A stretch of 64,000 nt of DNA. It comes from Pseudomonas sp. MPC6 (GTDB taxonomy: Bacteria; Pseudomonadota; Gammaproteobacteria; Pseudomonadales; Pseudomonadaceae). Location: positions 6,165,001-6,229,000 of the forward strand of contig NZ_CP034783.1 in NCBI RefSeq assembly GCF_006094435.1, read 5' to 3'. Under the pieces are notes generated by a model. It ran no database searches. It was not told the origin of the DNA and saw only the letters and a program-made list of their open reading frames with translations. Shown here piece by piece: positions 7,857 to 16,148 of the stretch. The position numbers and the translations under genes are program-made. Numbering within the stretch: position 1 is the stretch's first letter; the number at the start of each line of letters is the position of its first letter.

Positions 7857-8750
7857 TCACTGCATCCAGGGCGGAGGCGGTTCTTCGGTCTTGCCGGGTG
7901 GTGCGTCGTCTGCGGCGCGTACCGCCTGCTTACGTTCTTCATCGAGGCGTGCGGCCTCGATTTCACGCAGGATGCCGCCAACGTCGGCCATCTCTTCCGG
8001 CTCGTCGAACTCACCGGTCAAAGCACTGGCCGGGTGCAAGGTGCCGGCTTCGTACAGCGCCCACATTTCCTTGGCGTACCGGGTCTTCTTCAACTCCGGG
8101 GCAAACCGCCCGAAGTAGGACGCCATGTTGCCGACATCCCGCTCCAGCATGCTGAACGCGTGGTTGTTACCCGCCGCATCCACCGCCTGCGGCAAGTCGA
8201 TGATCACCGGCCCCGTCGGGGTCAGCAGCACGTTGAATTCCGACAAGTCACCGTGCACCAGTCCCGTACACAACATCAGCACGATCTGCGAAATCAGGAA
8301 CGCGTGGTATTCGCGCGCCTGGTCCGGCTCCAGCACGACGTCGTTCAGGCGTGGTGCGGCATCGCCGTATTCATCGGCTACCAGCTCCATCAGCAGCACG
8401 CCTTCCAGGAAGTCGTAAGGCTTGGGCACCCGAACGCCCGCACCGGCCAGACGGAACAATGCCGCCACTTCGGCATTCTGCCAGGCGTCTTCGGTTTCTT
8501 TCTTGCCGAACTTGGAACCCTTGGCCATCGCCCGGGCCTGACGGCTGTTGCGTACCTTGCGACCTTCCTGATACTCGGCCGCCTGACGAAAACTGCGTTT
8601 ATTCGCCTCCTTGTAGACCTTCGCGCAACGTAACTCGTTACCGCAGCGCACCACGTAAACAGCTGCTTCTTTACCACTCATGAGTGGGCGCAGCACCTCG
8701 TCGACCAGACCGTCCTCGATCAGGGGTTCAATGCGTTTTGGAGTCTTCAT
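7857..8750 (-). CDS. RIO1-family serine/threonine protein kinase
   Basis: 297 residues. The nucleotide-binding lysine region is GKEAAVYVVRCGNELRCAKVYK. The catalytic loop is HGDLSEFNVL (His166, Asp168) and the metal-binding loop is IDLPQ (Asp185), the form diagnostic of the RIO family rather than the HRD/DFG of classic kinases. N-terminal residues 50-90 are very basic (KRSFRQAAEYQEGRKVRNSR). RIO kinases act in ribosome maturation in archaea and eukaryotes; the bacterial members are poorly understood. It is divergent from arfA, a ribosome-rescue gene. The proline-rich tail (PPPPWMQ) is unusual. Confidence 0.93.
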   Translation of the reverse strand: MKTPKRIEPLIEDGLVDEVLRPLMSGKEAAVYVVRCGNELRCAKVYKEANKRSFRQAAEYQEGRKVRNSRQARAMAKGSKFGKKETEDAWQNAEVAALFRLAGAGVRVPKPYDFLEGVLLMELVADEYGDAAPRLNDVVLEPDQAREYHAFLISQIVLMLCTGLVHGDLSEFNVLLTPTGPVIIDLPQAVDAAGNNHAFSMLERDVGNMASYFGRFAPELKKTRYAKEMWALYEAGTLHPASALTGEFDEPEEMADVGGILREIEAARLDEERKQAVRAADDAPPGKTEEPPPPWMQ

Positions 8751-8952
8751 CAGCTTTTATTGTGGGTCCTTTATTACCAAACACGCGAAAGTCATTCGTT
8801 ATACGGCAATCCACTCATTCGGGGGAGGGGTTGCCGACCTATGAACAGTGCAAACACCCACAATGTGTCGGAAAAAGTTGCCCTATAGACAAAACCACAA
8901 CTTCGGCAGATTATTTTCCCCGTCCCATCCCCCTCACTCAAGAGATCTGTTC

Positions 8953-9117
8953 ATGAGCAAAAAGCCATCGAAAAATGGCCCGAACAAGGCCAAGTCCATC
9001 ATCGCCCAGCCACTGTTCCGCAGCCGTCAGGAACGAGCCGGCAAAGGCAAAGGCAGCTACCGCCGCGAAGCCTTCCAGTCTGACAACTGGGAGGCTTCTT
9101 ACTTTCTGGCGGCCTGA
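8953..9117 (+). CDS. arfA: Alternative ribosome-rescue factor ArfA
   Basis: 54 residues, starting MSKKPSKNGPNKAKSIIAQP. The core PLFRSRQERAGKGKGSYRRE and the NWEAS near the end match the conserved ArfA block of E. coli (PLFRQRVEKNKKGKGSY...NWEAS). ArfA rescues ribosomes stalled on non-stop mRNA by recruiting RF2, when trans-translation is overloaded. The hydrophobic C-terminus (YFLAA) is the part lost when the message is cut. Its gene carries a 13-bp hairpin across codons 39-49 (separate entry), the hallmark of tmRNA-regulated arfA. It is easily missed by gene finders because of its size. Confidence 0.92.
   Translation: MSKKPSKNGPNKAKSIIAQPLFRSRQERAGKGKGSYRREAFQSDNWEASYFLAA
9067..9098 (+). 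promoter_or_regulatory. Intragenic hairpin in arfA generating a non-stop message
   Basis: GAAGCCTTCCAGT (9067-9079) pairs with ACTGGGAGGCTTC (9086-9098): 13 consecutive pairs with one G-U and a 6-nt loop. It is followed by the fairly U-rich TTACTTTCT, all before the stop codon at 9115-9117. In E. coli such a stem is cut by RNase III, and in some other genera it acts as a terminator. Either way ArfA is made from a truncated message and tagged by tmRNA. Confidence 0.88.
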
Positions 9118-9179
9118 AAGGCAAGCAATCGCTCAACATGTTAAGGTCTGCACCTGATTCGTACTCCCTGGACCTGTGC

Positions 9180-10502
9180 ATGCCCCTTTGTCTTTCCCGT
9201 CGTTGGCACGTTCGCCAACTGATAGCTGCCTCCAGCCTCATTTTGCTAGTCGCCTGCGCGGAAAAACCGACCGCCGCCGACGCCCAGCCGCTTCAGACCC
9301 TCCCCATCGCGACAGCCCCTGCGGTGATCCCGCCCGTGGTGCCGACCGGTGACAACCTCGACATCCAGCCGACCCAGACCTTCGCCGAATGGCAAGCGGG
9401 TTTTCGCAGGGACGCTCTGGCCGCCGGCATCCGCGCCGATCTGTTCGACCGCGCCTTTGCCAATGTCAGCCTGGACACCAGCGTGATCCGCGCCGACCGC
9501 AGCCAGCCGGAGTTTTCCCGCCCGGTGTGGGAGTACCTCGACGGTGCTCTTTCGCCACTGCGGGTACGCAAAGGCCAGGCGCTGGTCGGCCAATATGCCG
9601 ACATCCTGCAAAGCATCGAGCAGCGTTATGGCGTCGATCGTCAGGCACTGGTTTCGGTGTGGGGCATGGAGAGCAACTTCGGTCAGTTCCAGGGCAGCAA
9701 GTCGGTGATCAACTCCCTGGCGACCCTGGCCTATGAAGGCCGGCGTCCCGGGTTCGCCCACGCGCAATTGATTGCCGCACTGCAAATCCTGCAACAGGGT
9801 GATATCGAACCGGAAGCGATGCTCGGTTCCTGGGCCGGGGCCATGGGCCAGACCCAGTTCATCCCCACCACGTACAACACCCACGCCGTGGACTTCGACG
9901 GTGACGGCCGGCGTGACATCTGGGGCAGCCCGGCCGATGCCCTGGCCTCGACCGCGCACTACCTGCAAAGCTCGGGCTGGCAGAAAGGCCAGCCGTGGGG
10001 CTTCGAAGTACAACTGCCCGGCAGCTTCAACTACGTGCTGGCCGATGGCACGATTCGCAAGAGTGTTGCCGAATGGCTGCAATTGGGCGTCACCCTGCCC
10101 AATGGCGCCCAGGTTCCGCCTGGTTCCGAACAGCTGTCCGCGGCCCTGCTGCTGCCGGCCGGTTATCGCGGCCCGGCGTTCCTGGTCCTGGACAACTTCC
10201 GCGCGATCCTCAAGTACAACAACTCGTCGTCCTACGCGTTGGCTGTCAGCCTGTTGTCCGAACGTTTCAACGGCGCTGGCCTGATCAACGGCACCTGGCC
10301 GAAAGACGATATGCCGCTGAGCCGTACCGAGCGCATTGAACTGCAAAGCCTGCTGAGTGCGCAGAACTACGATGCGGGCACCGCCGACGGCATCATCGGC
10401 GCCAACACCCGCAAGGCGATCCGCAGTGCACAGCAGTCGTTTGGCTGGCCGGCCGACGGGTATCCGACGCACAAGTTGCTCGAAGGGCTGCGTAACCGAT
10501 AG
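9180..10502 (+). CDS. Lytic murein transglycosylase lipoprotein, MltB family with peptidoglycan-binding domain
   Basis: 440 residues from the ATG at 9180 (MPLCLSRRWHVRQLIAASSL); this start gives a lipoprotein signal ending LVAC with lipid-modified Cys26. The MltB/SLT-B catalytic domain has GMESNFGQFQG with catalytic Glu164, SWAGAMGQTQFIPTTYNTHA and DFDGDGRRDIW. The last 60 residues form a PG_binding_1 domain (ELQSLLSAQNYDAGTADGII then GANTRKAIRSAQ). It cleaves glycan strands from the periplasmic face of a membrane. A second MltB-type enzyme without this C-terminal domain is encoded at 16149-17159. Confidence 0.92.
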   Translation: MPLCLSRRWHVRQLIAASSLILLVACAEKPTAADAQPLQTLPIATAPAVIPPVVPTGDNLDIQPTQTFAEWQAGFRRDALAAGIRADLFDRAFANVSLDTSVIRADRSQPEFSRPVWEYLDGALSPLRVRKGQALVGQYADILQSIEQRYGVDRQALVSVWGMESNFGQFQGSKSVINSLATLAYEGRRPGFAHAQLIAALQILQQGDIEPEAMLGSWAGAMGQTQFIPTTYNTHAVDFDGDGRRDIWGSPADALASTAHYLQSSGWQKGQPWGFEVQLPGSFNYVLADGTIRKSVAEWLQLGVTLPNGAQVPPGSEQLSAALLLPAGYRGPAFLVLDNFRAILKYNNSSSYALAVSLLSERFNGAGLINGTWPKDDMPLSRTERIELQSLLSAQNYDAGTADGIIGANTRKAIRSAQQSFGWPADGYPTHKLLEGLRNR

Positions 10503-10525
10503 ACAACCGTATGGCGAATGCCGCT

Positions 10526-10618
10526 TTCGCGAGCAAGCCCGCTCCCACATTTAATTTCTGGCGTTCACAATTTATGTGTTCACAGAGAATCAGATGTGGG
10601 AGCGGGCTTGCTCGCGAA
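10526..10618. repeat. REP-type inverted repeat, 25-bp perfect arms
   Basis: TTCGCGAGCAAGCCCGCTCC... (10526-10550) and its exact complement ...GGAGCGGGCTTGCTCGCGAA (10594-10618). It differs in core sequence from the TGTAGGAGC family seen elsewhere in the window. Confidence 0.88.
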
Positions 10619-10642
10619 GGCGGACTATCAGGCGACTAACAT

Positions 10643-11593
10643 CTACCGCTTGACCACCACATCCTGCTCCAACAACAGTTCTTTCTCCCCTGCATCCAGC
10701 CGCACCAAAGCCCCCATCGGCAACGTCAGGTTCGGATCGCAATGCCCGCTGCGCCACCCGGACAACACCGGTATCCGCAACGGTGCGAAAGTCTGCTTGA
10801 GCAAGCGCTCCAGCGCCGCGACATCAACCCCCGCTACATCCCCCACCAGCACCCCGCGCAGCTTGTGCAGCGAGCCTGCCAGTCGCAGATGGGTCAGCAG
10901 CCGATCAATGCGATACAGCGGCTCGTTGATGTCCTCGATGAACAGGATGACACCCTCGGCATCCATTTCATAAGGCGTGCCCATGGTCGCGGCAATCATC
11001 GACAGATTGCCCCCCAACAAACGCCCGTGAGCGATGCCAGGCTCAATGGTGGTCAACGGGTAACCCACCGGGTGCGTCAGCACACTGCCCGCCTTCAGCT
11101 GCCCCCTGAGCATATTGAAAAACGACGACTCGGTCGGTTTTTGCTTTTCGCCCAACAGGTCCGCGTTGAGCATCGGACCATGGAAGGTCACGAAGCCTGC
11201 ATAACGGCTGATCGCCAGGTGCAGCGCGGTGATGTCGCTGTAGCCGATGAATGGCTTGGCATTGTTGCGCAATAGCTCGAAGTCGATGCGATCAAGCAAT
11301 CGCGGCGTACCGTAACCGCCGCGAAGACAGATGATTGCCTCGACCTCGCTGTCGGCAAATGCGGCGTGCAGGTCATTGAGCCGCACTTCGTCGCTACCGG
11401 CCAGGTAGCCATCCCGCTCGTACACGCCGGGATACACCCGCACCGAATAACCGCGCGCGTGCATCCAGGCAATGGCTTTGTCGGTGTCCAGCGCTGCCGG
11501 ACCGGCAGGTGCGATGACACCGATCAACCCTTGCGACGGCAAGGCCGGAACAGGCGCATGAGGACAAAGCCTGTGAGTGGGTCTAACAGTCAT
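10643..11593 (-). CDS. ldcA: Muramoyltetrapeptide (LD-) carboxypeptidase
   Basis: 316 residues from the ATG at 11593 (MTVRPTHRLCPHAPVPALPS). GGGAG lies 8 nt upstream, whereas a neighbouring ATG is out of frame and stops at once. The S66 peptidase fold is clear: GLIGVIAPAGPA at the N-terminus, CLRGGYGTPRLLDRI containing the nucleophile region, FIGYSDITALH, and the C-terminal GHCDPNLTLPMGALVRLDAG with the catalytic His. It removes the terminal D-Ala from cytoplasmic tetrapeptides during murein recycling. It is transcribed alone, convergent with the MltB gene. Confidence 0.93.
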   Translation of the reverse strand: MTVRPTHRLCPHAPVPALPSQGLIGVIAPAGPAALDTDKAIAWMHARGYSVRVYPGVYERDGYLAGSDEVRLNDLHAAFADSEVEAIICLRGGYGTPRLLDRIDFELLRNNAKPFIGYSDITALHLAISRYAGFVTFHGPMLNADLLGEKQKPTESSFFNMLRGQLKAGSVLTHPVGYPLTTIEPGIAHGRLLGGNLSMIAATMGTPYEMDAEGVILFIEDINEPLYRIDRLLTHLRLAGSLHKLRGVLVGDVAGVDVAALERLLKQTFAPLRIPVLSGWRSGHCDPNLTLPMGALVRLDAGEKELLLEQDVVVKR

Positions 11594-11713
11594 CCATGAA
11601 TCTCCCTGCGTGAAAGCGATAAGCACACAGTAGTCAGGAACGGGGACAAACAGAAGAGGGACAGTCGCCCCGCAGGTTGCAGGAAAAATCTGCAATGGCT
11701 GTAGGCCGGGCAA

Positions 11714-11754
11714 AAAAACGCCCGCAAGAGGAACATCCTTGCGGGCTGTTTTTA
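11714..11754 (-). terminator. Rho-independent terminator after lipA
   Basis: GCCCGCAAG (11720-11728) pairs with CTTGCGGGC (11738-11746). On the minus strand the stem is followed by a run of T (complement of AAAAAAA at 11712-11718), directly downstream of the lipA stop; a T-run also lies on the plus side. Confidence 0.9.
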
Positions 11755-11765
11755 CGTCGTCGGTA

Positions 11766-12788
11766 TCAGGACGACATCAGCTCGGCCTTGACCAGCTTCG
11801 CCTGCTCGTCGGCGTGGTACGAGGAACGTACCAGCGGGCCGGAGGCGACGTTCTTGAAGCCCATCTTGTAACCTTCCTCGGCGAACCAGGCGAAGATGTC
11901 CGGGTGCACGAAACGTTGCACCGGCAAGTGGCTGCGGGACGGTTGCAGGTACTGGCCCAGGGTCAGCATGTCGATGTCGTGTTCGCGCATGCGCTTCATG
12001 ACTTCGATGACTTCTTCGTCGGTCTCGCCCAGACCCAGCATCAGGCCGGACTTGGTCGGAATGTGCGGCATCATCTGCTTGAAGCGTTGCAGCAGGGTCA
12101 GCGACCACTGGTAATCCGAACCCGGACGCGCGGCCTTGTACAGGCGCGGCACGGTCTCCAGGTTGTGGTTGAACACATCCGGCGGCTCGGCAGCGGTGAT
12201 GTCCAGCGCGACGTCCATGCGGCCACGGTAATCCGGGACCAGGGTTTCGAGCTGCACGTTCGGCGACAACTTGCGGATCTCGCGGATGCAGTCGGCAAAG
12301 TGCTGGGCACCGCCGTCGCGCAGGTCGTCGCGGTCTACCGAGGTGATCACCACGTATTTGAGCTTCAGGTCGGCGATGGCGATGGCCAGGCTCTGCGGCT
12401 CGTTGACGTCCAGAGGTTTCGGACGACCATGGCCGACGTCGCAGAACGGGCAGCGACGGGTGCAGATGTCACCCATGATCATGAAGGTCGCGGTGCCGCC
12501 GGAGAAGCACTCGCCCAGGTTCGGGCAGGACGCTTCTTCGCACACGCTGTGCAGCTTGTGTTTGCGCAGCAGGGCCTTGATGCGGTCGACTTCCGGCGAA
12601 ACCGGGATGCGCACGCGAATCCAGTCGGGTTTCTTCGGCAGTTCGGTGGTCGGAATGATCTTCACCGGGATACGTGCAACCTTCTCGGCGCCGCGCAGCT
12701 TGACGCCGGCTTCAACCTTGGCACGCGGGGCCGGACGCTCGGTAACATCCAGCGTCGGGATCATGGTTTGCACTGCATCAGTAGTCAT
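11766..12788 (-). CDS. lipA: Lipoyl synthase
   Basis: 340 residues. Both iron-sulfur clusters are visible: the auxiliary-cluster motif [12 protein letters not shown] (C-x4-C-x5-C) and the radical-SAM motif CTRRCPFC (C-x3-C-x2-C). The C-terminal RSSYHA supplies the serine ligand of the auxiliary cluster. The enzyme inserts two sulfur atoms into octanoyl groups on the E2 and H proteins. lipB ends 1 bp upstream of the lipA start region, so lipB-lipA are co-transcribed after ybeD. The 45-residue N-terminal extension rich in P, R and K before [10 protein letters not shown] is usual for pseudomonads. Confidence 0.98.
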   Translation of the reverse strand: MTTDAVQTMIPTLDVTERPAPRAKVEAGVKLRGAEKVARIPVKIIPTTELPKKPDWIRVRIPVSPEVDRIKALLRKHKLHSVCEEASCPNLGECFSGGTATFMIMGDICTRRCPFCDVGHGRPKPLDVNEPQSLAIAIADLKLKYVVITSVDRDDLRDGGAQHFADCIREIRKLSPNVQLETLVPDYRGRMDVALDITAAEPPDVFNHNLETVPRLYKAARPGSDYQWSLTLLQRFKQMMPHIPTKSGLMLGLGETDEEVIEVMKRMREHDIDMLTLGQYLQPSRSHLPVQRFVHPDIFAWFAEEGYKMGFKNVASGPLVRSSYHADEQAKLVKAELMSS

Positions 12789-12789
12789 A

Positions 12790-13437
12790 TCAGTCGATTC
12801 CGCCCGTTAGGGTCGTCTGCTCAGCATAGTCGAGGTGTTTGACGAGCTGCGCGCGCAGCCGGGCACTTACCTCGGCAAATTCAATCGATCCTGCGTGATC
12901 GCTCAGCTGGGTCATCGCCAGCCCGGCGTAGCCGCAGGGATTAATCCGTCGAAACGGTTCCAGGTTCATATCCACGTTCAGGGCCAGGCCATGAAAGGAA
13001 CAACCGTGGCGGATCCGCAGACCCAGAGAAGCGATTTTCGCCCCGTCGACGTAGACGCCCGGGGCATCCGGCTTGGCCGCGGCCGTGACGCCGTAGCTGG
13101 CCAGCAACTCGATCAGGCAGTGTTCCATGCGGGTGACCAGGTCACGCACACCGAAACCCAGCTTGCGCACGTCAAGCAACAGGTAAGCCACCAATTGGCC
13201 GGGACCATGATAAGTCACCTGACCACCGCGATCGACCTGCACCACCGGAATATCCCCCGGCAGCAACAAGTGCTCGGCCTTGCCGGCCTGGCCCTGGGTG
13301 AACACCGGCGGGTGCTCGACCAGCCAGATCTCGTCCGCGGCATCGCTGCCGCGTTCGTTGGTGAAGCGTTGCATGGCATGCCAGACCGGCTCGTAAGCCA
13401 TCTGGCCAAGCTCGCGAAAGCCCAGCGTGCCGGACAT
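12790..13437 (-). CDS. lipB: Octanoyl-[acyl-carrier protein]:protein octanoyltransferase
   Basis: 215 residues from the ATG at 13437 ([20 protein letters not shown]); a GTG one codon earlier is also possible. Motifs of LipB are present: [40 protein letters not shown] with the catalytic lysine, and [12 protein letters not shown] with the catalytic cysteine. It transfers octanoate from acyl carrier protein to lipoate-dependent proteins, supplying LipA. Its start overlaps the stop of ybeD by one base (TGATG). Confidence 0.97.
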   Translation of the reverse strand: MSGTLGFRELGQMAYEPVWHAMQRFTNERGSDAADEIWLVEHPPVFTQGQAGKAEHLLLPGDIPVVQVDRGGQVTYHGPGQLVAYLLLDVRKLGFGVRDLVTRMEHCLIELLASYGVTAAAKPDAPGVYVDGAKIASLGLRIRHGCSFHGLALNVDMNLEPFRRINPCGYAGLAMTQLSDHAGSIEFAEVSARLRAQLVKHLDYAEQTTLTGGID

Positions 13438-13712
13438 CACAGCACCATGTGCACGAAACCGGTGGCCCGCAACTCGCTGTTGATGTCGTACAGCTGCTCT
13501 TGACCGGTGGCGATGATGTGCAGCTGGATGGTCGTGTACTTGCCGTTGGTACTCTGGCGCTCGGCCAGGGTCTCGTGGTCAACGGTGGCGTGTTTCTCAA
13601 GGATCGCGATGATCTTGTCCTTGAAACCCACACCCGTGTCGCCGATTACCTTGATCGGGTAATCCGCGCAGGGAAATTCGATTTTTGGCGCCTTTACTTC
13701 GGTGTCTGTCAT
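13437..13712 (-). CDS. ybeD: DUF493 family protein YbeD
   Basis: 91 residues, [20 protein letters not shown] and ending ATGFVHMVL. It fits the small ferredoxin-like DUF493/YbeD family: [13 protein letters not shown], a helix, then [20 protein letters not shown] and the final strand. The gene is conserved between dacA/dacC and lipB in gamma-proteobacteria. The fold resembles the regulatory domain of D-3-phosphoglycerate dehydrogenase, and a link to lipoate or stress has been suggested, but the function is unproven. It is translationally coupled to lipB. Confidence 0.93.
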   Translation of the reverse strand: MTDTEVKAPKIEFPCADYPIKVIGDTGVGFKDKIIAILEKHATVDHETLAERQSTNGKYTTIQLHIIATGQEQLYDINSELRATGFVHMVL

Positions 13713-13744
13713 GGCGTAACGGCCTCGTAAGCCGTGGCAACGGA

Positions 13745-13777
13745 CATGGCCCCGCTCCGGATTGGAACGGGGCCATG
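13745..13777. terminator. Strong hairpin between dacC and ybeD (possible terminator or processing stem)
   Basis: CATGGCCCCG (13745-13754) pairs perfectly with CGGGGCCATG (13768-13777), with a 13-nt loop. No T-run follows on the minus strand, so termination would be incomplete; it may limit readthrough from dacC into ybeD-lipB-lipA. Confidence 0.5.
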
Positions 13778-13792
13778 CGAGTCCACACTAAT

Positions 13793-14950
13793 TCAGTTGA
13801 ACAAGCCGTAGAAGAATAGACGGATGCTATCCCACATGCGGCGGAAGATACCACCCTCGTCGACCGCGTCGAGGGCGATCAGGTCGGCGCTGTGCACCAC
13901 CTTCTCGTCCAGCTTCACTTCGACTTTACCGATCACGTCGCCCTTGGCGATTGGCGCCATCAGTTGCGGGTTCATGGTCATGCTGGCGGCAAGCTTTTTC
14001 AGCTGGCCCTTCGGCAGGGTCAGGGTCAGGTCCTGGGCCAGGCCAGCCTTGACTTGATTGGTGGTGCCTTTCCAGACAGGTGCCTGAGCCAGCTCGGCGC
14101 CTTTCTGGTAGAAGGTCTGGGTTTCGAAGAAGCGGAAACCGTAGGTCAGCAGCTTCTGGGTCTCGGAGGCACGTGCCACTTCGCTGTTGGTGCCGAACAC
14201 CACGGCGATCAGGCGCATGCCATCACGCACGGCCGAAGACACCATGCAGTAGCCGGCTTCGTCGGTGTGGCCGGTTTTCAGACCGTCGACGGTCTTGTCG
14301 CGCCACAGCAGCAGGTTGCGGTTAGGTTGCTTGATGCCGTTCCAGAAGAACTCTTTCTGCGAGTAGATCGCGTAGTGAGCCGGGTCTTCGTGGATGATCG
14401 CGCGAGCCAGCACGGCCATGTCGTGAGCCGACGAATAGTGCTCAGGGTTCGGCAGACCGGTCGGGTTCATGAAGTGGCTGTTGGTCATCCCCAGGTCGGC
14501 CACTGTCTTGTTCATCATGTCGGCGAACGCGTCTTCGCTGCCGGCGATGTGTTCGGACAGCGCAACACTGGCGTCGTTGCCCGACTGGATGATGATGCCG
14601 TGCAGCAGGTCGCTGACGGTGACTTGCGAGCCGACCTTGATGAACATCCGCGAACCGCCGGTACGCCAGGCGTTTTCGCTGACGGTCACCGGATCGTTTT
14701 CACCGATCTGGCCACGACGGATTTCCAGGGTCGCGATGTACGCGGTCATCAGCTTGGTCAGGCTGGCCGGTGGCAGACGCTGGTCACCGTTGTTCTCCAC
14801 CAGCACATTGCCGCTGCTGGCATCCATGAGCACATAGGATTTGGCGGCCAATTGTGGTGGCGACGGCATCATCTCGACCGCGAACGCGGCAGGCGAGAGG
14901 AGCAGCGGGACTAGCAGGCACAGGCGTTTGGCAAAGGTGGTGATGTTCAT
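13793..14950 (-). CDS. dacC: D-alanyl-D-alanine carboxypeptidase (PBP5/6 type)
   Basis: 385 residues. A signal peptide (to about residue 24, AAFA) precedes the S11 penicillin-binding domain with SLTK (Ser63, Lys66), SGN (123-125) and KTG (225-227). The C-terminal PBP5_C beta domain and the final amphipathic helix (FRRMWDSIRLFFYGLFN) anchor it to the outer face of the inner membrane. It trims the terminal D-Ala of pentapeptides. Pseudomonas convention calls this gene dacC; E. coli would call it dacA. It lies in the cell-shape cluster with rlpA, sltB1, rodA and mrdA. Confidence 0.95.
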   Translation of the reverse strand: MNITTFAKRLCLLVPLLLSPAAFAVEMMPSPPQLAAKSYVLMDASSGNVLVENNGDQRLPPASLTKLMTAYIATLEIRRGQIGENDPVTVSENAWRTGGSRMFIKVGSQVTVSDLLHGIIIQSGNDASVALSEHIAGSEDAFADMMNKTVADLGMTNSHFMNPTGLPNPEHYSSAHDMAVLARAIIHEDPAHYAIYSQKEFFWNGIKQPNRNLLLWRDKTVDGLKTGHTDEAGYCMVSSAVRDGMRLIAVVFGTNSEVARASETQKLLTYGFRFFETQTFYQKGAELAQAPVWKGTTNQVKAGLAQDLTLTLPKGQLKKLAASMTMNPQLMAPIAKGDVIGKVEVKLDEKVVHSADLIALDAVDEGGIFRRMWDSIRLFFYGLFN

Positions 14951-15132
14951 CCGTCTCTCGAAATCGCTAATGGAAACTGCCCGAAGGCAAAACTAATCAG
15001 ACAGCTTTCTAACGAGCTGTCGCGTGTTCAGTTGTTCACTCAGAACCCTTGCCGGGCTTTTGTTCTAAAACGAGCCAACAACCAGGTTCACCCCCCAAAA
15101 CCGCAAGTGAACCTTCAATCAAGTACTACGTG

Positions 15133-16134
15133 TTACTCGGCGGTGACCAGGCTCGGCGAACCGAGATTGGCCAAGCGCACGCTGTTCTGCACTTGCTGGA
15201 TTTCACCCGGCGAGCCGATCGGCCCCAGGCGAACCCGATGCAGTGTCTGTTGATTGCGCACGATCGAGCTGATAAACACCGGAGCGCTCACCATCCCGCT
15301 GAGCTTCGATCTCAGGAGTTCTGCAGCGTCCGGGTTGGCGAACGCGCCCACCTGCAGATACTGGCCAGAGGCTTGTGCAGAAGCGTTTTTTTTTGCATCG
15401 ATCGGCACAGGAACGACCGCCGCGGCGTGTTGCTGCGGCGGTGGCGTCCATTGTTCAACGGTGCCGGCCGAAGCCGTGATCACCGGGGCGTTATTTTGCG
15501 TGGTTTTCGGCTCGTTAAGCATCAACGGTGCCGGACGCCCTTTGGCGGCCCACCATTGCTGCGGGTCGATGCCTTCGACCTTGACCCGCGCCGTACCGGA
15601 TTCGGCATAACCGAGCTTCTTGGCGGCGGCATAGGACAAGTCGATGATCCGGTCAGAGTAGAACGGCCCGCGGTCGTTGACCCGCAATACGACGGTCTTG
15701 TTGTTGTCCAGGTTGGTCACCCGAACGTAACTGGGCAGCGGCAACGTCTTGTGCGCGGCACTCATGCCGTACAGGTCATAGACCTCGCCATTGGCGGTGT
15801 TCTGGCCGTGGAATTTGGTGCCGTACCAGGACGCCGTGCCCGACGCGACGTAGGACTTGGATTCTTGCTGCGGGAAATAAGTCTTGCCCAGCACGGTATA
15901 CGGGTTGGCTTTATAAGGACCCGTGTGCAGGGTCGGTGTCGCATCAGGGATGCGCGCTACGTCGACGTCCCACCAAGGCGCACCGTCTTTGTGCGCGCGG
16001 TTGATGTCCAGGCCTGGCGTTGCACGCACGACGGCGGGAGAAGACTTTGTTGGCGTCGGCGAGCGGCTGGTCGAACAACTGGCGACCAGCACCGTCAACG
16101 CGGCGAATGCCATCAGCTTCAGGGGTTTATTCAT
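15133..16134 (-). CDS. rlpA: Septal-ring lytic transglycosylase RlpA (lipoprotein, SPOR domain)
   Basis: 333 residues from the ATG at 16134 (MNKPLKLMAFAALTVLVASC), whose signal ends at a lipobox with Cys20. An ATG at 16149 overlapping the sltB1 stop would add five residues. The double-psi beta-barrel is clear (ASWYGTKFHGQNTANGEVYD ... RVNDRGPFYSDRIIDLSYAA). The C-terminal 75 residues are a SPOR domain (YLQVGAFANPDAAELLRSKL). In Pseudomonas, RlpA cuts naked glycan strands at the septum. The linker between the domains is long and low in complexity. Confidence 0.94.
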   Translation of the reverse strand: MNKPLKLMAFAALTVLVASCSTSRSPTPTKSSPAVVRATPGLDINRAHKDGAPWWDVDVARIPDATPTLHTGPYKANPYTVLGKTYFPQQESKSYVASGTASWYGTKFHGQNTANGEVYDLYGMSAAHKTLPLPSYVRVTNLDNNKTVVLRVNDRGPFYSDRIIDLSYAAAKKLGYAESGTARVKVEGIDPQQWWAAKGRPAPLMLNEPKTTQNNAPVITASAGTVEQWTPPPQQHAAAVVPVPIDAKKNASAQASGQYLQVGAFANPDAAELLRSKLSGMVSAPVFISSIVRNQQTLHRVRLGPIGSPGEIQQVQNSVRLANLGSPSLVTAE

Positions 16135-16148
16135 AGGCAATGCCCGCA

